A stretch of DNA of 64,000 nucleotides from Acidobacteria subdivision 2 bacterium RH1 MAG20 (GTDB lineage: Bacteria > Acidobacteriota > Terriglobia > Terriglobales > Acidobacteriaceae): positions 62,001-126,000 of the forward strand of contig NFUO01000066.1 in assembly GCA_002197545.1 (NCBI GenBank), read 5' to 3'. Numbering within the stretch: position 1 is the first letter of the stretch; each line of letters begins with the position of its first letter. The notes below the pieces were generated by a model that saw nothing but the letters and a program-made list of their open reading frames with translations, was not told the origin of the DNA and did not search any database. The position numbers were made by a program, and so were the translations under genes. This document shows, one piece after another, positions 9,030-19,400 of the stretch.

Positions 9030-12000
9030 ATGCAAAAGCAGGTATGGGCAGTGATCGCATTGTTGCTGGTCCTCCCGCTGCATGTCTGGTGCGCCGAAGG
9101 AGCCGGGCGGGACTATGCGAAGTGGAGGATGGAAGATAGCTTCAGCAACGGCATTCCTTCGTGGCAGAGCTATTCCCTGGCCCAGGACATTGGCTATGAC
9201 CCCTCGATTTATACTGCGACATCCGGGACGGATGCGGTTCTTGTTCGCGATGTAATTAATGAAGGGCAAAGGACGCAGTCGGTCGGAATGATCCGGCCGT
9301 TGAAGTTTCGCCTCACCGCGTCAACTCAAATCGCGCTTGCCTATTCCTTGCATCTTGCAGGACAACCTATCTCCGCGAAGATTATTCTGGCGGGCACGAA
9401 CGGAACTAAGTACGAGGCGCCGCTTCCTCTCAACTCCGATCCCCGTCACCCTTCCGTGATTACAGGGGCAATGTTCCGGGCAAAGGGGGAAACAGAGATC
9501 GAGGCTGTAGCGATCCTCTGTTCGATGCGGAATGCTCCGCTCGGTTCGCATAGCTTGCTGACGCTCTACTCTTTTTCACTCAGCGCAATGCGTCCTGCAG
9601 CGCTGGGAATGGTTTCGCCGCGCCTGCTTGAGTCCAGCAGCGAATCTACGCCGATCATAGATGGATTTGTGCGGGCAGGGCAGCCTACCCAGTTTTCCTT
9701 TTCCGCCGCGCCGAAACATGTGCTGGTGAAGGATGGCAGTGGCACACTCGTGAATGCCGATGTCACGATCCAGGGACCGCAAGTCCACTGGACGCCGGCA
9801 AAAGACGCAACTCCTGGCCTCTGGACTATCGAAGCGACAGATGATCATGCCAGTCTTCGTTTTCAGGTTTTGGTCTTGTCTGATAGTACAGGCGCCGGAG
9901 TGCTTTTTCCCTCTGAGCGGATAGCCCAGCTACGAACGGACAGCAAGTATGCCGTGTTGCGGCAGGCCATTCATCGAGAAGCTATGCGCCAGGCGCAGCA
10001 AATCGCCTTCAATCCACATGCGGGAGACAGCATCGCTCTGCTGCCGAAGGAGTCTGTGCTCGCTGGCCTGCCGGCGTATATGGCCTTGATGAGCAACTAC
10101 GGAGGCGCAATCGCTTATGGCGCTCTCGACTACCGGCTGAACGGCGATCAACAATCGCTCGCAAATGCGCGTAAAGCACTGGCAACGGTAGCTGCCTGGA
10201 AGACCTGGACCCCTACATGGTTCACCGCTCACGGTATGCATACCTACTATGTCGTGGGTATTTTCACGCAACAAACGGCTTTGGGCTATGACCTCATCTC
10301 CGATCAGCTCTCTCCAGAGGAGCGGTCGCGTATCGAAAGCGCTCTGCTCAGCAAAAGCATTCAGCCAACCGTAGACGATTACTTTCTGAAACAACGTATG
10401 CCGACGGGAGGCAGCAATCACATGGCGCATTCGGTGGGTGGCGCTATTGCCGCGTGGGTAGCCTGTGATCGCGCAAACCCGCGGTGGCGTACTCAAAATG
10501 GCGCTTCATTGGCCGAGCTCCTTGTGGCATATGAAGACCTGCTCAAAGGTCTTTTTCCCGGCGATGGAAGCGAGAGAGAACCAGCGGGATATGCGATCTT
10601 CGCCATGGAGGGAATGTCGTATGGCATCTCCGCATTGAAGAGTTTGGACATTGTTCCCACAGGTGTCCCAGCGATGATGGAATCTTTCTGGTGGCTCCGA
10701 TATGCGGAGGTGAAGCCGCAACTCGTCCTCGATACGGGTGATACCAACTCTTCGCTCTCCACGTTGTATGGCTATGCCTGGGTGGCCGAACACTCCAGTG
10801 ATCCAGGAGCGCGCTGGTTCTATGACACGGTGGCCAGGCCTGCGATGGATTCCTCTCAGGTGCGGTCCGAAAGCAAGGATGCGTCGCCCAACCCAGCCGC
10901 CATTGCGAAAGCACCGAACGCGCTTGAACTTTTATGTTGCACGAAGGCTGCGGCGCAGTTTTCCACGCCTCCAGTATCAAGGATATTCCCATCGCGGGGA
11001 AGCGTCGTGCTTCGCCAAGGGTGGGGAGAGGATCAAACAGTAATCTCGCTGCGGGTGGGCGCCTGGATGAACCACGAGCATCATGACCAGGGCAGTTTCC
11101 AATTAGCGTCGGGCGGAGATCTTTTAGTAGGTGAGGGAGGCTACGCGGATTACTACCATGACCCGAACTATAAGGATTACTTCTCAGAGGCCGCAGCGCA
11201 TAATGTGGTCTTGCTGGACGGCAATCCCTTTAGCCAGGTCCCCTATGACGGAGACTACTTCAAAGCGCTATCCATCCATCCCAGAATCATATCTTCTCTG
11301 CTGAGCGATAAGATCGATTATCTCGAAGCTGACTTGCAGCCAGCTTATGGCGAAACGGTGACCAGATACCGGCGGGCGTATCTCTTCCTCAAGCCGGACC
11401 TGCTTATCGTGAGCGATGATCTGAATGCAAAGGCTCCGCACACTTTTAAATGGTTGCTCCATGCCGCACCGGGAGCTAAGCCGCAACAACAGGATTTGGG
11501 AGTTGTCGTCGAAGGCAAAGACCAGCATGCAACACTGACGGTTGTCGCAAGCGATCCGTCCTTACGCTGGCAGATCAGCCGGACGCCGATTGCAATCGGC
11601 GATTTTACCAATCTCGATAAGGTCCCTGTCCGCGAACCGTACATGCTGTCGCTCGAGTCAAAGCCCTCTCTCGGCGCTAAATTTCTGGTTGCGCTTTCTG
11701 TTGCCCAATCAAAAGAAGCGAGCACGATCGAGAGACGCTCTACAGAGAACGGAGAGCTATTCTTGCAAAATCACGGAGGCCAACAGACGGTGGCCCTCTT
11801 CCGTAAAAAACCTGGAATACTTGAGACCTCCGGCATGGCTACAGACGGCGATATCTTGACTGTTACCCAGTCGAATTCAGGGGTAGAGTCGCATGTATTT
11901 GCGGGGCATGCTCGAATTTTGCGAATAGCGGATGGTCCAAGTGTTTCCTGGACGTCATCCGAAAATGTTGTATTGGACCGGACGAAGCGGGATATTGTGC

Positions 12001-12170
12001 TCAACTTGGAGCTCGAAGAATCATCCATGCTTAAGCTTGAAGGGCAGATTGAAGAGGGCTCCTTCAAGCTTGACGGAGCGAGCGGCTCCGGCTTTGCGAG
12101 AGGACAAGGCCTTGCCCTCTCGCCAGGCAGGCACCAAATCCGCTTTACGCTGACAACTCAACCCAAGTAA
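9030..12170 (+). CDS. Secreted heparinase II/III-family polysaccharide lyase
   Basis: A 1,046-residue exported protein, larger than typical heparinase II/III-type lyases (600-800). A signal peptide (about residues 1-22, ending H-V-W-C-A-E) is followed by an N-terminal beta-rich extension to about 290, an alpha/alpha barrel (about 300-620) with Asn463-His464 in GGSNHMAHS, and the anti-parallel beta-sandwich containing NHEHHDQGSF (Asn681-Phe690), the conserved heparinase II/III block with its metal/catalytic histidines. Such lyases cleave uronic-acid-containing polymers by beta-elimination. GAGGAG at 9018-9023 fixes ATG 9030, which begins two bases after the previous stop. The N-terminal extension probably binds carbohydrate. 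Substrate class (alginate, glycosaminoglycan-like, other uronan) cannot be told from sequence reading alone. Confidence 0.85.
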   Translation: MQKQVWAVIALLLVLPLHVWCAEGAGRDYAKWRMEDSFSNGIPSWQSYSLAQDIGYDPSIYTATSGTDAVLVRDVINEGQRTQSVGMIRPLKFRLTASTQIALAYSLHLAGQPISAKIILAGTNGTKYEAPLPLNSDPRHPSVITGAMFRAKGETEIEAVAILCSMRNAPLGSHSLLTLYSFSLSAMRPAALGMVSPRLLESSSESTPIIDGFVRAGQPTQFSFSAAPKHVLVKDGSGTLVNADVTIQGPQVHWTPAKDATPGLWTIEATDDHASLRFQVLVLSDSTGAGVLFPSERIAQLRTDSKYAVLRQAIHREAMRQAQQIAFNPHAGDSIALLPKESVLAGLPAYMALMSNYGGAIAYGALDYRLNGDQQSLANARKALATVAAWKTWTPTWFTAHGMHTYYVVGIFTQQTALGYDLISDQLSPEERSRIESALLSKSIQPTVDDYFLKQRMPTGGSNHMAHSVGGAIAAWVACDRANPRWRTQNGASLAELLVAYEDLLKGLFPGDGSEREPAGYAIFAMEGMSYGISALKSLDIVPTGVPAMMESFWWLRYAEVKPQLVLDTGDTNSSLSTLYGYAWVAEHSSDPGARWFYDTVARPAMDSSQVRSESKDASPNPAAIAKAPNALELLCCTKAAAQFSTPPVSRIFPSRGSVVLRQGWGEDQTVISLRVGAWMNHEHHDQGSFQLASGGDLLVGEGGYADYYHDPNYKDYFSEAAAHNVVLLDGNPFSQVPYDGDYFKALSIHPRIISSLLSDKIDYLEADLQPAYGETVTRYRRAYLFLKPDLLIVSDDLNAKAPHTFKWLLHAAPGAKPQQQDLGVVVEGKDQHATLTVVASDPSLRWQISRTPIAIGDFTNLDKVPVREPYMLSLESKPSLGAKFLVALSVAQSKEASTIERRSTENGELFLQNHGGQQTVALFRKKPGILETSGMATDGDILTVTQSNSGVESHVFAGHARILRIADGPSVSWTSSENVVLDRTKRDIVLNLELEESSMLKLEGQIEEGSFKLDGASGSGFARGQGLALSPGRHQIRFTLTTQPK

Positions 12171-12243
12171 ACAAAGAGCTGGGCTCTGCCTATGTTCATG
12201 CCGAGCGGCCGTAATGACACAGTACCGACGGGAGAATACGGGT

Positions 12244-13281
12244 ATGAAATCAGAAGTTCCAGTTCGAATTGGTCTGATTGGTCTTGGGGTCATGGGTGAA
12301 CTCTATGCGCGAATCTACGCGGCTCATCCGCTGGCGTCGCTCGTCGCCGTCTCATCCCGAAGGCCATCGAAGATCGCCGAATATGAAGGACGTTTTGGGG
12401 CCAAAGGTTACCTGGACTATCGAGAGATGATCGACCGGGAACAACTTGACGCTGTGATCATTGCCACGCCTGATGACACCCATTTTGAACCCGCGAAGAA
12501 GGCGCTCCTGGCGGGCCGGCATGTACTCATCGAGAAGCCGCTGACCACAACAGTTGCGGAAGCCGACGAACTGGTCCGGCTTGCGGCAAAGAATCGGCTC
12601 AAGATTCAGGTCACGTTCAATCATCGCTGGCTGTCTTCTTACCATCAGGCAAAAAAGAGCGTCGCGAACGGCGAAATCGGCGTGCCGCTCTCAGGCTTCG
12701 CCCGCAAAAATGACACAATCTACGTTCCAACCGAAATGATTTCCTGGGCGGGAAAAACAACTCCTGCATGGTTCCTTTCTTCGCATGACATCGATCTGAT
12801 CCGCTGGATCTTTGCTTCCGAACCAGTGGAGGCACGCGCCTGGGGCCGCCAGGAAGTGCTTAAAGCAAGAGGTATTCCAACCTATGATTTGATTCATGCT
12901 CAAGTGCGGTTTGCCAATGGAGCGATTGCGACCTTTGAGTCAGGATGGATCTACCCCAACACTTTTCCAACGATTGTCGATTCGTTTGTCGAAATTATTG
13001 GTACAGATGGGCACATCCATTTGGACCGGAAACGTGAGTCGATGGAGCTTAGTACACCGAAAGCCTTCACTTATCCGAAGAACTTCATCACGCAGGAGAT
13101 CTTCGGCAGGCTCCGCGGGGCATTCCCGGCGTGTCTCGAAGATTTTCTCTACGCGATCATCCAGGATACGGAGCCGCATGTCTCCGGTTACGATGGGCGG
13201 CAGGTGACAGCAACACTTGAGGCAATCCATCAATCTTTGGTGTCGGATACTACGGTACAGATTGCTCCCTTTGTCTCCTAG
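12244..13281 (+). CDS. Gfo/Idh/MocA-family NAD(P)-dependent oxidoreductase
   Basis: A 345-residue dehydrogenase with a Rossmann domain (GLIGLGVMGELYARIY at the N-terminus), the conserved EKP motif in VLIEKPLTTT (Lys about 100) used in catalysis, and a C-terminal alpha/beta substrate domain with the HDIDLIRWI segment typical of this family. I chose ATG 12244 because GGAG at 12231-12234 precedes it by nine bases; an upstream in-frame ATG at 12214 adds ten residues but lacks a binding site. These enzymes oxidise or reduce sugars, inositols or amino-sugar derivatives in the cytoplasm. In this operon it could supply the keto sugar used by the DegT-type enzyme or process the imported monomer. Confidence 0.9.
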   Translation: MKSEVPVRIGLIGLGVMGELYARIYAAHPLASLVAVSSRRPSKIAEYEGRFGAKGYLDYREMIDREQLDAVIIATPDDTHFEPAKKALLAGRHVLIEKPLTTTVAEADELVRLAAKNRLKIQVTFNHRWLSSYHQAKKSVANGEIGVPLSGFARKNDTIYVPTEMISWAGKTTPAWFLSSHDIDLIRWIFASEPVEARAWGRQEVLKARGIPTYDLIHAQVRFANGAIATFESGWIYPNTFPTIVDSFVEIIGTDGHIHLDRKRESMELSTPKAFTYPKNFITQEIFGRLRGAFPACLEDFLYAIIQDTEPHVSGYDGRQVTATLEAIHQSLVSDTTVQIAPFVS

Positions 13282-13420
13282 CGAGTTCTGTATCTACCGC
13301 AACAAAGACATGCGTAACCGTAATGGCAGGGCTGATCTTACGCAACACGGTATACACTCTGCACCATTGATGATGATGTCGGACGACCAAGCGTAAATCC
13401 AACCCATCAAGGAGAGTCCT

Positions 13421-14791
13421 ATGTCGGTAGACAACTATGGAAAATTCAATCGTCGCGGCGTTTTAAAATCTTCGTTGGCCATCGTGGCCGGTAGTTTTCT
13501 TGGCCGTCGCACGGCGGATGCGCAAACATCCATCAAGAACGTCAACCAGAACTCCAGCCCGTCAACACTAAAAATCACCGACATGCGCTACTGTACGGTG
13601 AAGAAGCCTGGCCCAAGTCCTTGCACGATCATTCGCATCGATACCAATCAAGGCGTGTATGGCCTTGGCGAGGTGCGCGACGTAGGCGGGTATCAGTATG
13701 CGATGGTTTTAAAGAACCGCATCATGGGTGAAAATCCGCTCAAGATCGACTATCTCTTTGAAAAGATTAAACAGTTCGGCGGTGGCGCACGTCAGGCTGG
13801 CGGCGTCTGCGCGGTAGAGATGGCACTCTGGGATATAGCAGGTAAGATCTACAACATTCCCGTCTATCAGATGCTTGGCGGGAAGTGGCGCGATGAAGTT
13901 CGCATCTACGCCGATACCACCGAGTCAGAAGACCCAGCAGAGTATGGGCGCCGCGCCAAAGAGCGTAAGGCCATGGGGATGACCTGGATGAAGATGGACC
14001 TAGGCATCAATACTCTCGCCAAGATGCCCGGCATGGTCATGCAGCCCGCGGACATGACGCGTTGGGAGTTGCGCGAGCAGCCGCATCCCTTCACTGCCAT
14101 CGAAGTGACCGATAAGGGCATCGACCGCATGTGCGAGTATGTTGCTGCGGTCCGCGAGGCCATCGGATACGACATGCCGCTCTCGATGGACCACCTCGGT
14201 CATGTAGGAGTCAACTCAGCCATCAGAATGGGCCGAGCATACGAGAAGTACAACCTAGAGTGGATGGAAGACGTGATTCCCTGGTTCTACACCGATCTTT
14301 GGAAACAGATCACCGACTCAACTACAACTCCTACCCTCACCGGCGAAGACATCTACGAGATCGAAGACTTTGAGAAGCTCTGCGCTAACCATGCGGTCGA
14401 TAAGATTCACCCGGACCTGATGACCTCCGGTGGCATTCTCCGCACCCATCAGATCGGCGATATGGCTTTCAAATATGGTGTGCCGATGGCGATGCACTTC
14501 GCGGGAACGCCTGTTGGCTGTATGGCCAACGTGCACTGTGCGGCAGCTACGCGGAACTTCCTTGCCCTTGAGAATCACTCGCTCGATGTGCCGTGGTGGC
14601 AGGATCTGGTAACTGGAATTGAAAAGCCGATCATCAACAAAGGCTTCATTAAAGTTTCGGAAGCTCCGGGGTTGGGCGTAACCCTCGTCGATGAGGTCGT
14701 AAAACAGCATCTCCAGCCTGGAACTCAATACTTTGCTCCAACACCAATGTGGGATGAGCGGCAGTCTGCGGACGATGCGCTTTGGAGTTGA
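13421..14791 (+). CDS. Enolase-superfamily (mandelate racemase/muconate lactonising-like) protein with twin-arginine leader
   Basis: A 456-residue member of the enolase superfamily, the group containing acid-sugar dehydratases such as galactonate and mannonate dehydratase. The capping domain (about 45-160) is followed by the barrel with WMKMDLG, the metal-ligand positions in LSMDHLGH, WMEDVIP and TGEDIY, and AMHFAGTPVG near the end. The N-terminus carries N-R-R-G-V-L-K followed by a hydrophobic stretch and A-D-A-Q, which looks like a Tat signal peptide. That is unusual, since most relatives are cytoplasmic. AAGGAG at 13409-13414 fixes the start. A 139-base gap before it could hold its own promoter. 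Dehydration or epimerisation of an acid sugar is the expected reaction type. Confidence 0.85.
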   Translation: MSVDNYGKFNRRGVLKSSLAIVAGSFLGRRTADAQTSIKNVNQNSSPSTLKITDMRYCTVKKPGPSPCTIIRIDTNQGVYGLGEVRDVGGYQYAMVLKNRIMGENPLKIDYLFEKIKQFGGGARQAGGVCAVEMALWDIAGKIYNIPVYQMLGGKWRDEVRIYADTTESEDPAEYGRRAKERKAMGMTWMKMDLGINTLAKMPGMVMQPADMTRWELREQPHPFTAIEVTDKGIDRMCEYVAAVREAIGYDMPLSMDHLGHVGVNSAIRMGRAYEKYNLEWMEDVIPWFYTDLWKQITDSTTTPTLTGEDIYEIEDFEKLCANHAVDKIHPDLMTSGGILRTHQIGDMAFKYGVPMAMHFAGTPVGCMANVHCAAATRNFLALENHSLDVPWWQDLVTGIEKPIINKGFIKVSEAPGLGVTLVDEVVKQHLQPGTQYFAPTPMWDERQSADDALWS

Positions 14792-14854
14792 AATTTTCCT
14801 TCTGAACCCGGCACTCCTGTCTATACACTTTTATCCACGGAGAAAATAATCCTC

Positions 14855-16369
14855 ATGTCGAATTCGAACGAACAGAATGCCTCTGTCTCCATCACCGCGA
14901 TGCAGAGCGATCTTCCAAGCGGAGCTACGCGGCGAGACTTTTTACAGGGATCGCTCGCCGTCGCCGGTACGGTACTCGCCTCCTCGGTCGGCGCTCCCGT
15001 TGCGTCGGCAGAGACAAAGCCGAAGCGCCCAAACCTCGTGTTCTTCTTTGGCGAAGGCCAGCGTGCCGATGCGCTTTCTATCGCGGGCAATCCAATTCTG
15101 AAGACGCCCAATCATGACCGCATCGGCCGCGAAGGCATGCGCTTTCGCAATGCCTTCTGCACGAATGCGCTCTGTGCGCCGGCACGTGCCGTGGCGCTCA
15201 CGGGCATGTACTCCAACTCCACTGGAGCACTATCCAACGAACACATGAAAATTCCCTTGCCCTCCGACATTCCCCTCTTCACCGACCTTCTCCACGAGGC
15301 CGGCTACGAGGTGGCCATCCTGGGGAAAGTACACATTCGTAATGGCGTTGAGGAGCGTTATTGGGACTATTACTTCGGCCATAACGACCCAAGCAACAAC
15401 TACGCTAATCCCTTCTTCAAAGAAGGACGAAAGGGCAAAGTAGGGCCCCAGAAGCAATATCACAACGTGTATCCAGACGACCTTACCGTAGATCGCGCGC
15501 TGGCATGGCTGGAGGAAGATCGCGGCGATAAGCCCTTTTGCCTGCTGGTATGGTTTGTCGCGCCGCACGAACCGTTCTTCCGTCCGCGACGTCATCTCGA
15601 CCTGTATCGCGAGACCGTGATTCCGAAGCCTGCAACCTTCGATGATGACCTGAAGGGTTATCCAGGAAAGCCGAAGAGCTTTGCGGATGCTGAGAACAAG
15701 ATCGGCACAACGCCCTCGCATCCTGCCTGCGGATCGCTGGAAGGAGTAGCGAAGGACTACTATGCCGGATTGGTAGCGGTGGATGAAAATATCGGTCGTG
15801 TCCTCAGCTATCTTGAAAAGAAAAATATTCTTGACGACACCGCCATCGTCCAGGGATCCGATCATGGATTCTTCCTTGGCGAATGGCGGCTCTTCGACAA
15901 GCGATTGATGCATGAACCGTCTATTCGAGTGCCCTTGATGGTGCGTTATCCAAAGCGCATTCCTGCAGGGACCGTCCGTGATGAGATGATTCTCGACACC
16001 GATCTCGCGCCAACCTTTCTTGACCTTGCAGGTGTGCCGGTCCCCGTGCACATGCAGGGAAAGAGCGTCCTTCCTCTGGCGAAGGCGCCCGACCCATCGT
16101 TCCGTAAGGAGTGGTACTACGAGTACTTCGAGTGGCCGAACCCGGAAGGGGTGCGCCCTTGCCGCGGCATTCGAACCGAGCAATACAAGCTGATCCACTA
16201 CGTCATGGAGCCGCAAGAGTTCGAGATCTACGACCTGCGCGCTGATCCAAAGGAAACGCAGAACCTTTATGGCAGACCGGAGTATGCGTCACTCCAGAAG
16301 CACCTTCTGGAACGCCTTGAAGCTCTCCGCGCAACCATTCCCGTACGGCAAGATCCTGCTAACGCATAA
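14855..16369 (+). CDS. Tat-exported sulfatase (S1 family, Cys-type)
   Basis: A 504-residue sulfatase. The N-terminus has T-R-R-D-F-L-Q-G then a hydrophobic segment ending A-S-A, a clear Tat leader. Cys107 in L-C-A-P-A-R with the downstream ALTG matches the CxPxR signature that is converted to formylglycine. The first metal-site motif is FFFGEGQRADAL, where Glu stands in the place of the usual Asp; other metal and substrate landmarks are LGKVHIR and GSDHGFFLGEW. It removes sulfate esters from carbohydrates outside the cytoplasm, which fits the lyase and mannosidase next door. No formylglycine-generating enzyme lies in the window, so maturation must rely on a gene elsewhere. The last gene of the forward run; the GH38 gene converges from the right. 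Confidence 0.9.
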   Translation: MSNSNEQNASVSITAMQSDLPSGATRRDFLQGSLAVAGTVLASSVGAPVASAETKPKRPNLVFFFGEGQRADALSIAGNPILKTPNHDRIGREGMRFRNAFCTNALCAPARAVALTGMYSNSTGALSNEHMKIPLPSDIPLFTDLLHEAGYEVAILGKVHIRNGVEERYWDYYFGHNDPSNNYANPFFKEGRKGKVGPQKQYHNVYPDDLTVDRALAWLEEDRGDKPFCLLVWFVAPHEPFFRPRRHLDLYRETVIPKPATFDDDLKGYPGKPKSFADAENKIGTTPSHPACGSLEGVAKDYYAGLVAVDENIGRVLSYLEKKNILDDTAIVQGSDHGFFLGEWRLFDKRLMHEPSIRVPLMVRYPKRIPAGTVRDEMILDTDLAPTFLDLAGVPVPVHMQGKSVLPLAKAPDPSFRKEWYYEYFEWPNPEGVRPCRGIRTEQYKLIHYVMEPQEFEIYDLRADPKETQNLYGRPEYASLQKHLLERLEALRATIPVRQDPANA

Positions 16370-16473
16370 GTTTTTCTTTGCGCGCTGGATATTCATTCTT
16401 TTGGGAATGCGGTTTAAGATCATAGAGATTGCCTATCGAGTAAGGCGAATAGCAGCTATGGCCGCAAGCCTAA

Positions 16474-19400
16474 TTAGAGTTTGGGTGGTTGCATTGCACC
16501 GTCGCCGACTATTCTCACGGTCACAATCTGATGAGGCTGGATAGTAAACGCAAAGCCTTTGGTCCCAACCAAAGATAAGGGCTTCTGATTTCTCTCGACG
16601 GCGTCGGTCTGCCATGCTTGTTTCATCTCCAGTAACGGCATTTGTACGGAGACTGTCCGCGCCACTCCGCCAAGATCGAGAAAGCGGAGAATGGTGCCTT
16701 GCCCATCCTCGGCTGACTTCCACGTATCGAGTAACAGGTTTGTGTCCTGCACATCGAGGAAGCTGTCCTGCTTCCCGTCCAGCGGGCGCGGCAGGTTTAG
16801 CGCCTTGTCCTGCGATGTGATGTCATCTTGCTCGAACGGGGTCATCTCCTCCCAGCCCATGCGACTCAACTCTGCAGCTTGAGTAGACGACGCACTGGTA
16901 ATGACATAGCGGAAGCGGAAGTGTCCACCCTGTCCGGCGCGATAATTGGTGTGCCAGTAGTTATTCATCGCGTAGGAGAAGATAGTTCCCGGGCGCTTGC
17001 CGAATTGCGTTGGCCATGCTCCACGATTGATATCGCCCAGCGTGGCCAGAGGTGCATCCAACGGTATGACCGTTGCCGATACTCCATCCTGTTGTACCGA
17101 TATCCAGTGCTGCACGGAGAACCATTCGTGCCCCGCTCCGGGGTACATATTTTTTGCAGGATCGACAACACCGGCTTGGATTTCATATTGAAACTGCGGT
17201 TGCTTCATGGCAAAAGGGAATGCAAAGTAGACGGCTTCCTTCGAGTCCACTTCTTTCTTGTCTACATCCTCGATGAACTCGATTTTCTTTTCCTTATCGA
17301 AGAGCCGGATCTCAGTTGCGATTGCAGGCGTATTCGTATCGGAGCTCTCCATGCGAGCAACCCAGCCATAAGGCGTGCGTGTTACGGAAACTAAATGGCC
17401 ATCGTGCGATGGATGAATCTCCAGCGTTGGCTTGGGCGATACCATGCGGTATTGCAAGACGCTGTTAGGCCCCTTATCGCCGCCAGTCACATAGAGATAT
17501 TGTCCGAAACGATAAGAGCTCTGCTGGTTCACTAGTTCATGCTGCAACTGTTTATCGTAGATGCTGCGCACCGCGCCGGTTGCAGCATCCAGTTGCACGC
17601 GATAGTAAGGACTTTCGAGCGTCGCAGTGTGGAGGAGAGTTTCAGGGACAGGTAATATATCCGTATGCCGCAACTGGAACACTTTATACCCGACAGCAGG
17701 AACGTTCTGCGCGACAAATTGCACATGACGAAAGTTGGGGCCATCCTGAAGCAGTTCAACTGGAACCGCTGTGCTACTCGAAACGTCTACGATCTCATCA
17801 CCTTTGTTCAGATCGAACGACACCAGCCCGCTGCGTCTCCAGTTCAGAGTGTTGAAGACGATCAGGTTGCCGCTACCGGCGGAGATCGAATCAGCCAGGC
17901 TGGCCATGCTGTTACGAGTCAAAGAATCAACGAGCGCCTCCGCCTTTTCGGCATGTGCATCCTTGACCGCAAGCTGTCTCACCGCTTCTGTGCTGGTGGG
18001 ATCGGAGACGCTGTTGCCCGAGGTCCATGTATGCTCGTCCATCAACACCATGCTGGCCCACATCTGATCGAGAGCGGTCTTGTCCGCTGCCAGCCGCGGA
18101 TTGACCAGTGAGGCCAGTGTAGCCAGCTTCTCTGCCGATGGCCCGCGACCCTCATTGTTTCGTTCCATCGCTGCATAGAATGCATCGGAACCTATGCCGT
18201 CTTCCCAATAAGGGCCGCCATCGCCGCTTACTGTCGGAATGTTGTCGCCAAACTGTTGCGCGATATTTTCGAGCGCGCCGTGAAATCCCGAGTACTGCAA
18301 TCGCGGATACGCATACACGCTGTTCCATTGCTGCGCCAGCTCCGCTTGTTGTGGAAAGAGATCAGTATTTTCTACCTGCGTTCCGAAAATAATTGCAGCA
18401 TTTGCGTGGTAATTGGCGTGCTGGTACATCTGTAGAAATAAGGGAAGCGTGTCGTGCCCTGCCGGAACCAGAGGTGGCAGGCCAAATAAAAGTTGCATCT
18501 GCATGTAATGGCGGGAGTACCAGAGCAGGACCTTCTGACCATCCGGACCTTCCCACCACATCGGAGAATTTTCATTCAGACGTCCCTGCAGCAGCACCGG
18601 AGCGCGGTCGTTATTGCTTCCTGCGAAAATGTACTTGATCCCTGCGGACGCCAGAATCGAAGCATAGGACCAGGAGTACGAAGGGACATCTGTGATATTG
18701 GCGTAGTTAAGTGGAGTTTTGTGCTCTCGGCTGAAGTTGGCGCTGGCGTACAGCGATCGGATCAGCGTCTCCGCCGTTGGAAAGCCGGTGAGTAGATTGG
18801 CATATTGCGCGGGAACAAATAGCTGTTGCTTCTGAATGGCAGCAATTGCGCGTTGTTGTTCTGCCGGCGTGCGTGTCTTCAGAAACTGCTCCAGGTTCCA
18901 TTCTCCGTCGATGCTGAAGCGGAAGTCGGGATGCTGCGCCGTCAGATCCATCGCCTCGTCGATGATTCGGCTTTGAATGGCAGCTACCTTGGCCTGGTAA
19001 TCCGTGTAGCCCACATCGAGATGAACATGGGGAACAAGAAATAGAGTCCATTTCTTTTGTGGAGTAATCGTGCGTGCCTCATGCTGAACTTTTCCATTTA
19101 CGTCCCAGATGAACTGGGCTTGAGTTTGTGCGGGGAATTCGGGCACAGCAAATTCGACTTTTTCTTCTCCAAAATCCTGATGCCGTTGAAAGGCTTGCTG
19201 ATAATGTTTGCCAGCTATGACGAGGTCGGCGTAGCTATCTGGTTTTGGCAGCTCGCCATAACGGATAAGTAGCTCGACAATCTCGTCGAGCTCGCCGTGC
19301 TGCTGCCGGTAGAAGATGGTGGGAAGTATTTGCGCTGAGGACGTTTGAGGATGAAAGTCTGCTGGACCGTCGTCGAGTTCAATTGCGTCATAGGTCAAGC

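Noticed and set aside
16421..16440. ATAGAGATTGCCT shared with the receptor leader at 172-184
   Set aside because: A 13-base match is expected by chance in a window of this size, and the position between convergent gene ends gives no regulatory logic.
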